Positions 56,343 through 64,000 of a stretch of DNA of 64,000 nt are shown piece after piece. A program made the translations under genes and the position numbers. The first letter of the stretch is position 1; every line of letters starts with the position of its first letter. Source of the stretch: Gammaproteobacteria bacterium (lineage in GTDB: Bacteria > Pseudomonadota > Gammaproteobacteria > JAJFKO01); NCBI GenBank assembly GCA_028284465.1, contig JANQRR010000003.1, positions 22,005 to 86,004 of the forward strand, read 5' to 3'. A model generated the notes under the pieces. The model made no database searches, had not been told where the DNA came from, and saw only the letters and a list, made by a program, of their open reading frames with translations.

Positions 56343-57782
56343 ATGGCTGACATTTATGACTTAGCCGACGAATGGGATAATGGCGCTACCACGTTCACAG
56401 CCATCAAAATGGACGTAACAGATACCGCATCTGCGGCTGATTCAAAACTCATCGATTTGCAAGTCGGTAGTGTTAGCATGTTCAGCGTAGATAAAGCTGG
56501 TAACGTAACTTCTGCTGGTAACTTCAGCTTTACTGGCATTGACGATAATTCTACCGAAACTGCAATGACAATTGATACGTCAGAACGTATCAATGTTGGT
56601 GCTAACACTACTATTACTGGTAGTGGAGGAATGCGCTTTCAGTTATCAGGAACTTCGCAAGCTACTGCTGGGTTTGCGCAAGGATACTTTGCAGATAACG
56701 GATTTCCTACAGTAAATCGATATTACAAAAGTCGTGGTATTACACACAATGCTCATGGCATTGTTAATGATGGTGACGAAATCACTGAATTTTCTTTCTT
56801 TGCATCTGATGGAACTGGTTACATTGAAGCTGCAAGAATTGAAATAGAAATTGATGGTACTCCTGGCACAAATGATATGCCAGGACGAATGGTTTTTTCT
56901 ACCACCAATGATGGATTTTCTGCACCAACAGAAAAGATGCGTCTAACACAAGATGGACGATTAGGAATTGGCGTAACTACAGTAGATGATAATCTACATG
57001 TTCTTGATACTATTAGAATTCAAACATCGGATGATAATAGTGGATTATTTTGGGAAGAAGGTTCTGGTGGTTCTGGTATTGCTGCTGTTTATAATGGCAC
57101 TGAAAATCAATTAAGATTTGTTGCTGGTACTGGTGGTGATCCAGCAGGATTTTCTACTGATATTATGGCATTGGATCGTGATAATGGTTTTGTTGGTATT
57201 GGTGGTAATCCTGGTTATAAGCTGCATGCTCAAGTCACAAGTGGTGATTGTGTTGTTGCTGCACAGTGTGGAACGGGATCTGTAAATGCTATTTACAGCT
57301 GGATTACAGGTACGGTAAATTCTTCAGTATCGGCAGCACTGTTTGATAATAGCGGAACACCTTACTTGCATTGGCAGACTGGTAGTGCTGTTGAGTCTGT
57401 GTTTTACGACTTTGATAACCACCAGTTTAGAAGCACCGCAGGCACCGAATTTGCTAGAATAACGACAAATGGATTGGGATTATTCAACGGAACCGCTCCA
57501 ACAGCATCAGTCACTAACGGCGTTATTCTTTATAGTGAAGATGTTGCGGCATCGGCGGAGCTTAAAGTTCGCGATGAAGCTGGCAACATAACTACACTGT
57601 CTCCGCACAACTTCTCTCTCATTCCAGAAGGACCAAGCGAACCAATGGCATGGGGATATTATTCAGAGCGAGATGGAAACAAAGTAAATATAGATATGAT
57701 GAAAGCAATGCGATTGCTTGAAAAACTCTCTGGTGAAAAACTGATTTATGAACAGAAGAAAAGAGGACGTAAGAAAAAATGA
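56343..57782 (+). CDS. Tail fibre or decoration-like structural protein
   Basis: 479 residues. Repetitive beta region with fibre-type segments (MRLTQDGRLGIGVTT, LDRDNGFVGIGGNP), then a conserved end with IPEGPSEPMAWGYYSE and the helix MRLLEKLSGEKL; lysine-rich last residues. Type of protein common in T4-like phages as fibre-associated. Adhesion role inferred. Confidence 0.6.
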   Translation: MADIYDLADEWDNGATTFTAIKMDVTDTASAADSKLIDLQVGSVSMFSVDKAGNVTSAGNFSFTGIDDNSTETAMTIDTSERINVGANTTITGSGGMRFQLSGTSQATAGFAQGYFADNGFPTVNRYYKSRGITHNAHGIVNDGDEITEFSFFASDGTGYIEAARIEIEIDGTPGTNDMPGRMVFSTTNDGFSAPTEKMRLTQDGRLGIGVTTVDDNLHVLDTIRIQTSDDNSGLFWEEGSGGSGIAAVYNGTENQLRFVAGTGGDPAGFSTDIMALDRDNGFVGIGGNPGYKLHAQVTSGDCVVAAQCGTGSVNAIYSWITGTVNSSVSAALFDNSGTPYLHWQTGSAVESVFYDFDNHQFRSTAGTEFARITTNGLGLFNGTAPTASVTNGVILYSEDVAASAELKVRDEAGNITTLSPHNFSLIPEGPSEPMAWGYYSERDGNKVNIDMMKAMRLLEKLSGEKLIYEQKKRGRKKK

Positions 57783-58000
57783 TTGTAAAAATTGAAATTC
57801 ATGAAAGCAAAATTGGTGCACTAACCAATATGCTGGACGAAGGATTGAAGCAAATTGGCTTGCGTGGTGCAGCCGATGCAGCTTACATCGTACAGCAAGT
57901 TGAACGTGCATACGAAGAAGCTATGGCAAATGAAGAAGCAGCCGCAACAGATGTAATTCTAGAAGAACCAAGTGTGAATGACGAAACTAATAACGACTAA
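57779..58000 (+). CDS. Small protein between structural genes, 73 residues
   Basis: Helical (IGALTNMLDEGLKQIGL, AYIVQQVERAYEEAM) with an acidic, disordered tail. ATGA-coupled to the fibre gene and overlapping gp8 by 23 bases. Perhaps an assembly chaperone. Confidence 0.55.
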   Translation: MIVKIEIHESKIGALTNMLDEGLKQIGLRGAADAAYIVQQVERAYEEAMANEEAAATDVILEEPSVNDETNND

Positions 58001-60005
58001 GTTCAAAACACATTTTATCGATCAACTCATAGAATCAGTAAATGAGCAATCTAATACTGAATACTACGTGTTTACGGCTGATCACGTCAACCGCACAACC
58101 AACACCATTCCAACTCCTATTGATAAAAATAACGAGACGGAATGGGGTGCTTACACAAGCATGATATTTGGTAAGCGTATTGCGGCTACTGACATCATGC
58201 CAATGATCCGTAAAGTGGAATGGACCACTGGTTCTTACTACACGATGTATGACGACAATGACGATGATTTGTACGATCAAAACTTTTACGTTATGGTTGA
58301 TGAAGGTTCGTTCTTGCACGTGTACAAGTGTCTAGATAACAACGGCAACACGCCTTCCACATCACAGCCGACGTTCTCTCACATTACAGGATCTAACACA
58401 TCCTTGTACGAAACGAGCGATGGTTTTCGTTGGAAGTATATGTACAGTTACTCTGCTTCTGAAGACGATCAGTTTTCAACGGCAGAGTACATGCCAGTTG
58501 TAGCCAATAGTATTGTGGTTGGACAAGCTGACTTTGGTACTATTGATATTATTAAAATTGATGATGGTGGTAAAAATTATGGGAATTATACTAGTGGTAC
58601 TTTCGTGTCTGGGGATATTCGGGTTTCTGGTAATGATGTTCTGTTTGCTGTTAGCAATTCTAGCCTCACCACCACGAATGGGTACTATACCGGATGTCTC
58701 TTATACATATCAACGGGAGCGGGCGCGGGACAATACCGAGACGTAGATGACTATTTCACTAACTCGACTGGTTCTTACGTAGCTGTTAACGTTGCATTTA
58801 CCACTGTTCCAAGCAACGGTGACGAATATCAAATAAATCCAAAAATTGGTATTGTTGGTGATGGGCAACAAACCACCAACGCGATTGCTCGTGCACTCAT
58901 CAATTCAACATCAACAAACTCAGTATATCGCGTAGAAATGCTAGAACGTGGTGCTGGCTACCGTTACCACGTCGCTAACGTTATTGCTAACGCGGTTGTT
59001 GGTGTCACGTCTACAGCCAATGTGAGGCCGATCTACAGCCCTGCTAAGGGCCATGGTGCAAACGCTTCTTATGAGCTTGGTACAGAACACTATTGCATTG
59101 GTGTAAAGTTTGCCAACTCAGAAGCCAATACTATTCCCACACTGAACAAATACGAGAAATTAGGTATCCTAATCGATCCTCTTTTCACTAATGTTTATGT
59201 CACCTATACGGCTGCAAACGGCACATTCTTGAACGGCGAAACTGTTCGCCGCATTGATCCCATTCAAGTTGATACAGCGGCTTCTATTAACACGACAACT
59301 GCTGCTGTTTCTTCAAATACAGGACAATACGATACTCAATTCGCCAATGGTGATTGGGTTTACTTGAAGTCAGGCAATAACTCTTCTCACATGCTTACTC
59401 AAGTGAATAACATTTCAAATGCTACTTACATGACTGTCACTGCTAACGGAACATTTGCCTGCACAAATACGGTGGTTTACATCGCAAACGTAACGGCAGA
59501 AGGAATCGTAAATGCGACAGTTAACTCATCTGTTATGGTTTTCAATAACGTTGCTGGTATTTTTAGCACTGATGATCTTTTTGTGGGAGTCAGTACCGGA
59601 TCTAAAGCGGTAGTAAATAGTATAGCTAGAAATGGTGTATCGAAAAACTTCAATACATTCATCAACATGTTCAAGTATGAGGCTACTGTTACTTCAGGAT
59701 CATACACACAAGATGAAGTGGTTTTTGAAGGTGTTGATATAGCAACGTCAACAGCAAATGCTCGCTTGCACTCATCTAACGTAGATGGTGGCACAGCTAC
59801 AATCTACACCACAAACAACGTCGGTGTATTCAGCAATAACGGCACAATTGAAGGCAACACGTCTGGTGCTACTGCTACTGTAACAGCTAAATATAATCCA
59901 GAGCTAGTTTATGGTTCTGGTGAAGTGATTTTTTTAGAGAACATTCAAGCAGTTTCTAGAGCAAATAATCAAACAGAAACTCTTAAACTAATATTCGCAT
60001 TGTAG
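57978..60005 (+). CDS. 8: Baseplate wedge protein gp8, extended
   Basis: 675 residues (T4 gp8 334). First third: YYVFTADHV, MIFGKRIAATDIMPMIRKVEWTTGSYY, FYVMVDEGSFLHVYKCLDNNG and FRWKYMYSYS, the standard gp8 core. The extra 340 residues are beta repeats similar in style to the 950-residue gene. Joins gp7/gp10 in the wedge. Confidence 0.8.
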   Translation: MTKLITTKFKTHFIDQLIESVNEQSNTEYYVFTADHVNRTTNTIPTPIDKNNETEWGAYTSMIFGKRIAATDIMPMIRKVEWTTGSYYTMYDDNDDDLYDQNFYVMVDEGSFLHVYKCLDNNGNTPSTSQPTFSHITGSNTSLYETSDGFRWKYMYSYSASEDDQFSTAEYMPVVANSIVVGQADFGTIDIIKIDDGGKNYGNYTSGTFVSGDIRVSGNDVLFAVSNSSLTTTNGYYTGCLLYISTGAGAGQYRDVDDYFTNSTGSYVAVNVAFTTVPSNGDEYQINPKIGIVGDGQQTTNAIARALINSTSTNSVYRVEMLERGAGYRYHVANVIANAVVGVTSTANVRPIYSPAKGHGANASYELGTEHYCIGVKFANSEANTIPTLNKYEKLGILIDPLFTNVYVTYTAANGTFLNGETVRRIDPIQVDTAASINTTTAAVSSNTGQYDTQFANGDWVYLKSGNNSSHMLTQVNNISNATYMTVTANGTFACTNTVVYIANVTAEGIVNATVNSSVMVFNNVAGIFSTDDLFVGVSTGSKAVVNSIARNGVSKNFNTFINMFKYEATVTSGSYTQDEVVFEGVDIATSTANARLHSSNVDGGTATIYTTNNVGVFSNNGTIEGNTSGATATVTAKYNPELVYGSGEVIFLENIQAVSRANNQTETLKLIFAL

Positions 60006-60015
60006 GAAATAATAA

Positions 60016-63000
60016 ATGCCACTTAAGACAAATTTGAATGCGTCACCTTATTACGCTGATTATGATGAAACGAAGGATTATTATCACGTCCTATTTCAGC
60101 CGGGTGTTGCTGTCCAAACGCGAGAACTGAACAATCTTCAGTTGATGTTGCAAAAGCAGGTTGAACGCTTTGGTGACAACATTCTTGTGCGTGGTACCAT
60201 TGTTGATGGCTGTAACTTTATTCACTACAATCCTGCTCCTTACATAAAAATCAACGATCTTCAGTCAGATGGTGTTAACGCTGCTCTACCATCTGCATAC
60301 GTTAACCTGAACGTTCGATCTTACAACACTGGTCTGGAAGGCTATGTTCAAGGTTATGTAGATGGATTTGAAGCCGATAGCCCAGATCTTAAAACTCTGT
60401 ATATTCAATATGTCAACTCAGGAACCGATGGTGCTCAAACAGCTTTCATCTCAGGCGAAACACTCGAAATTTTCGATTACCAAAGATCTATTCGTGGTTT
60501 CTCCATTACGAATGCTGGCCTTGGCTTTTCTAACTCTGATGCTGTCATTGTTACTAGTTCTCTGGTAATCAATGTCACTTCCGGTTCATTCTCCAATGGT
60601 GATTACATCAACGATGGTGGTACAGCTAATGTTGAGATTGTAGGCATTGATACAACCACGCTGGCAACTTCTGGACAAGAGATCTGGAAAGTTAAGCCAC
60701 GTGATGCTGATTTGACTAACAGCTCGATTACATCAACTGCCTGGACAATCGCCAATAACGCATCTATCGCCGATTCTGGCGCTACAGCAACCGCTACAGT
60801 TGAGCGTGTCATTGGTTCTGGCCTAACTGCTGTTATCGTAACAGATAGCATTGGTCGCCTTGCCAGTATGACAACAACTGCCAATGGTTCTGGCTACACA
60901 ACTGTTCCAAGCATCACTGTCAAATCTGACGACAACACAACTGGTGTTGCTGCACTCGACGTTACTGCAAAGAATTATCTTGCAAACGTCGTGGTTTCCA
61001 CACTTTCAGATCCGGTTGGCAATGGATATGCATTTGGTGTTACTGAGGGTATTATCTACCAAAAGGGTTATTTCCAGCGTGTTACCCCCCAACGCGTAGT
61101 AGTAGAGAAATACAATCAGACACCGAATGCAATCTCTGTTGGTTTTTCAACTGTTGAATCTATCGTCACATCTGATGTTGATACGACATTGCTCGATAAT
61201 TCAACTGGTACGCCAAACGAATTGGCTCCTGGTGCAAACCGCCTGAAGCTAGAACCAACGCTAATTGCTGTTGCTTCAAACTCAGTGAATGACGATCCTG
61301 AATTCTTTACGCTTGTAGAATTTTCAGAAGGGCGTCCATTCCGCCAAAACAAAACTACTCAGTATAACAAGATCAACGACGAAATGGCACGCCGCACGAA
61401 AGACGAAAGCGGCAATTACGTCATTGATAAGTTCATTGTTGGTACGTCTTCACCAGCAAATTCTGAGGTAGAAGCCAACACCTTCACAGTGAAAATCGAT
61501 CCTGGTACAGCTTACGTTGATGGCTATCGCGTACGCACGGAAGCGACGTATTCACAAGATTTGACGAGAACGACGCAAACTCGACAAACTACTCAAAATA
61601 TTTCTCTAAACTATGGTAACTACGTTGTTGTTGATAACGTAGTTGGTCTATTTCAATTCTCAACTGGTGATACTGTATCTCTATATGATACAGCAACAAA
61701 TTATCTCGAAAACATTTCGACTGTTGAAGCTGGCTCGATTTCGCCAAGTGGTTCAGTAATTGGTACTGCACGCATTCGCTCTATGGTGCCTGTCAATAAC
61801 ATTTCACCAGAAAATAGTCAGGTTGGTGGTTCTGATGCGCAATATCGTTTATACCTATTTGATATCAATATGTCTGCTGGTCGTAATTTCGGCGATGCTC
61901 GTGGGGTTTATTACAATGGCACTACATATGACGGTATTGCCGACGTTGTTACAGTAACCTCTGGTACCACAAATACTGCGTATGCTGAATTAGCTGACAG
62001 ACAAAGAAATAAACTATTCTTTTATTCTGGTGTTCAGTCTATTCATAATGCTAATCAGATTACTTACACTTACAGAACCGTTAATCAACAACAAACCATG
62101 TCTAATAATGGCGTAATGGTTTACAACATTTCGGCGGCTTCTGATGAGTTTTTCCAAACTACAGGATCAATGTCCAATGCTGAACTTCGAAAACTATACG
62201 TGGCACCCCTTCTCACCGATTTGGTGGCTGCCGATAATCTCACTGGTACTGTCAACTACTCAGTAGCAACGAATACTGTTACAGGCACTGGTTCTGCTTT
62301 CCAAGACGAATTGGTTGCTGGTGACTACATCTCTGTATTTGCGAATAGCACTGGTGGCGAACAACTACACCAAGTTGTTAAAGTTGTAAACTCAACATCA
62401 ATCCAAATTGACAGGAATGGCGTTTACTCTAACACCACTGCTGTGCTACGACGTACGTTCCCAAGGCACGTAGCCATCCCATTTGGCAGTCGTGAAGGCT
62501 TGATTGGTTCTATTGATGGAACTAAGCAAGTCATGACTCTAACCATGCAATACGAGAATGCTAATGACTTTAATATTGGCCTCACTACTGCACAAACATC
62601 CGCTCTCGGAGTTAATATTGACAGAACAACAGCCGAGAGAAAAACCAAAACTCCACAAAGAACGAAGTACGTCAAGATTCGCTTGGCTAACAACGCAGCA
62701 GGGGTTAATGGTCCTTGGAGTTTGGGCATTCCTGATGTTTTCCGGATGCGTAATGTTTATACTCACACGGATTCAACCGTAAATACCAATTCACAAACTA
62801 TTAAAAATCAGTTTTACGTAGATCATAACCAGAATGCTAACTATTATGGTTTGTCTTACCTGTATTTGCGGCCACGCAATAACCTCACACTAACTACCAA
62901 TGATTGGTTGTTGGTTGAACTCGACTACTTCACTGAATCGGGCTCTGGTGGTTTCTTTGATCCAATCTCATACGTTTCTTCAAACACGACAGAACGAATT

Positions 63001-64000
63001 GCAGTTGATTCTGGCAATTTAGCATCACTGGATTCTAACGTTCATAGTTTTGAAATTCCTCAGTTAGTTACTGACAGTGGCCAAAACTATGACATGATCA
63101 ATCAATTCGATTTCCGTCCTTATGCGGCTGCTACAGCAACACCTGGATCTAACGCAACATCTGCACCAGTCAACCCAACAGAAACGATTGGGTTTGGTAA
63201 TACAGCAGATCCAACAAACGACAAGAAATTTCCATTACCTGACAGCATCATGACTGTCAATGTATCACAATTCTTGTCGCGCATTGATAGCGTGTTCTTA
63301 GATCGTGCTGGTGGGTTTTCAATCGTCTCTGGTCGTCCTGGTTCAAACACGCTTAATACAGCGCCACCGGATGTTCCTGAAGGCGCATTGAAGCTTGTAG
63401 ATTTGTTTGTGCCACCATATCCAAACGCACCAATCGAAAAGTCGAATCAGTTTAAAGAAATTATTAATACCAAAGTTGCGAATATTCGATATCCGTTCAA
63501 TCGCTTTGAAGAACGCACAATTGAACGTGTAAAATCGTACAGTACAACTACTCAGTTTTCGCAACCACGTCGATATACCATGGAAGAAATTGGTAAGATC
63601 GATAGACGTGTATCTGATTTGGAATACTACGTTGGTTTGAGCTTGCTCGAAACAGATCTAAAAGATCGTATTATTCCTTCATCAACCGACCCAAGTCTAA
63701 ATAGATTTAAGTTTGGTTTTGTTGTTGATGATTTCTCAGATTACGACAGGCTGGATACAGCAAATCCACGATTTAACGCACAAATCGAATTGGATGACTT
63801 ACTACCACCTAAGCTGCAATGGGTTTCCTTTTTCAATCAACCACCGGGCGGTGAATACATTGAAGAAACTCTTGTAGAACAAACAAATAGCTCAGATCCT
63901 CAGAATGCTGTAGATCCGCAATGTTTGCCTAACACACAGATTGCAAACACCTACGGATTCCGTACTAAGTTCTCTATTAATGAAGTTGGTAATACAGTAT
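60016..64000 (+). CDS. DUF4815-type structural protein, runs off the right edge
   Basis: Opens at ATG 60016 behind AGGAAAT and stays open to the window end (1328 codons seen, no stop). The start LNASPYYADYDETKDYYHVLFQPGVAVQTRELNNLQLM with FGDNILVRGTIVDG is typical of DUF4815 phage structural proteins placed after gp8 (the gp10 place). Beta-rich with tandem repeats. Likely peripheral baseplate, carrying fibre sites. Confidence 0.75.
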   Translation, partial: MPLKTNLNASPYYADYDETKDYYHVLFQPGVAVQTRELNNLQLMLQKQVERFGDNILVRGTIVDGCNFIHYNPAPYIKINDLQSDGVNAALPSAYVNLNVRSYNTGLEGYVQGYVDGFEADSPDLKTLYIQYVNSGTDGAQTAFISGETLEIFDYQRSIRGFSITNAGLGFSNSDAVIVTSSLVINVTSGSFSNGDYINDGGTANVEIVGIDTTTLATSGQEIWKVKPRDADLTNSSITSTAWTIANNASIADSGATATATVERVIGSGLTAVIVTDSIGRLASMTTTANGSGYTTVPSITVKSDDNTTGVAALDVTAKNYLANVVVSTLSDPVGNGYAFGVTEGIIYQKGYFQRVTPQRVVVEKYNQTPNAISVGFSTVESIVTSDVDTTLLDNSTGTPNELAPGANRLKLEPTLIAVASNSVNDDPEFFTLVEFSEGRPFRQNKTTQYNKINDEMARRTKDESGNYVIDKFIVGTSSPANSEVEANTFTVKIDPGTAYVDGYRVRTEATYSQDLTRTTQTRQTTQNISLNYGNYVVVDNVVGLFQFSTGDTVSLYDTATNYLENISTVEAGSISPSGSVIGTARIRSMVPVNNISPENSQVGGSDAQYRLYLFDINMSAGRNFGDARGVYYNGTTYDGIADVVTVTSGTTNTAYAELADRQRNKLFFYSGVQSIHNANQITYTYRTVNQQQTMSNNGVMVYNISAASDEFFQTTGSMSNAELRKLYVAPLLTDLVAADNLTGTVNYSVATNTVTGTGSAFQDELVAGDYISVFANSTGGEQLHQVVKVVNSTSIQIDRNGVYSNTTAVLRRTFPRHVAIPFGSREGLIGSIDGTKQVMTLTMQYENANDFNIGLTTAQTSALGVNIDRTTAERKTKTPQRTKYVKIRLANNAAGVNGPWSLGIPDVFRMRNVYTHTDSTVNTNSQTIKNQFYVDHNQNANYYGLSYLYLRPRNNLTLTTNDWLLVELDYFTESGSGGFFDPISYVSSNTTERIAVDSGNLASLDSNVHSFEIPQLVTDSGQNYDMINQFDFRPYAAATATPGSNATSAPVNPTETIGFGNTADPTNDKKFPLPDSIMTVNVSQFLSRIDSVFLDRAGGFSIVSGRPGSNTLNTAPPDVPEGALKLVDLFVPPYPNAPIEKSNQFKEIINTKVANIRYPFNRFEERTIERVKSYSTTTQFSQPRRYTMEEIGKIDRRVSDLEYYVGLSLLETDLKDRIIPSSTDPSLNRFKFGFVVDDFSDYDRLDTANPRFNAQIELDDLLPPKLQWVSFFNQPPGGEYIEETLVEQTNSSDPQNAVDPQCLPNTQIANTYGFRTKFSINEVGNTV

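Noticed and set aside
1..64000. CRISPR array, insertion sequence or integrase
   Set aside because: No regularly spaced direct repeats, transposase motif or attachment-site duplication was seen on reading.

Overview
This window is a gene-dense stretch of a large T4-like myovirus genome. Genes abut or overlap, nearly all on the + strand, with no intergenic gap above about 180 bases. T4-type hallmarks include RNase H (Rnh), the single-strand binding protein gp32, a gp33-like late coactivator, head-completion gp4, and baseplate proteins gp53, gp48, gp26, gp27, a divided gp5, a PAAR tip, gp25, gp6 and gp8. The host is probably an alphaproteobacterium, perhaps rhizobial. The reasons are CobS/CobT-like proteins, PstS plus PhoH, and a secreted cysteine-rich protein of a type I associate with Rhizobiales. 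That host call is inference.

Layout. 1-9.5 kb: end of a leftward gene, then DNA and nucleotide enzymes, a FkbM methyltransferase, PstS, glutaredoxin, a glycosyltransferase and RNase H. 9.6-25.3 kb: PhoH, a RecB-like nuclease, CobT/CobS-like proteins, S-adenosylmethionine decarboxylase, a leucine-dehydrogenase-type enzyme, several promoter-led small genes, a membrane AAA ATPase and a leftward two-domain endolysin. 25.4-31.6 kb: PrkA (YeaG), a metallophosphoesterase, YeaH and SpoVR (YcgB). This is the complete bacterial stress/nitrogen-starvation kinase set with one extra enzyme. 31.6-38.5 kb: membrane microproteins, an alpha/beta hydrolase, a thermonuclease, gp33-like and gp32. 38.5-64 kb: baseplate and tail genes, ending inside a DUF4815-type structural gene that leaves the window.

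Two layers run across this. First, about 35 very small ORFs (40-75 codons), unlike anything I can name, sit in runs between conserved genes (3.5-4.2, 5.7-6.0, 10.3-11.8, 19.7-20.1, 27.5-27.9, 31.5-32.0, 36.2-37.1 and 43.6-45.7 kb). They overlap head to tail and most end in a short helix of the type I--AL--EF. They look like one rapidly diversifying protein family stored in arrays, and are the best candidate for an undescribed system. Second, eight promoters share TTGACR, exactly 17 bases, and a GATARW-like -10 box. Several are embedded in inverted repeats whose right arm carries the ribosome binding site, so only transcripts starting at that promoter would expose it. A separate T4-type late motif (TATAAATA or CTAAATA) precedes lysis and structural genes.

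Taken together, the accessory genes (PstS, PhoH, PrkA set, amino-acid dehydrogenase, SpeD) suggest a phage adapted to starved, slow-growing hosts.
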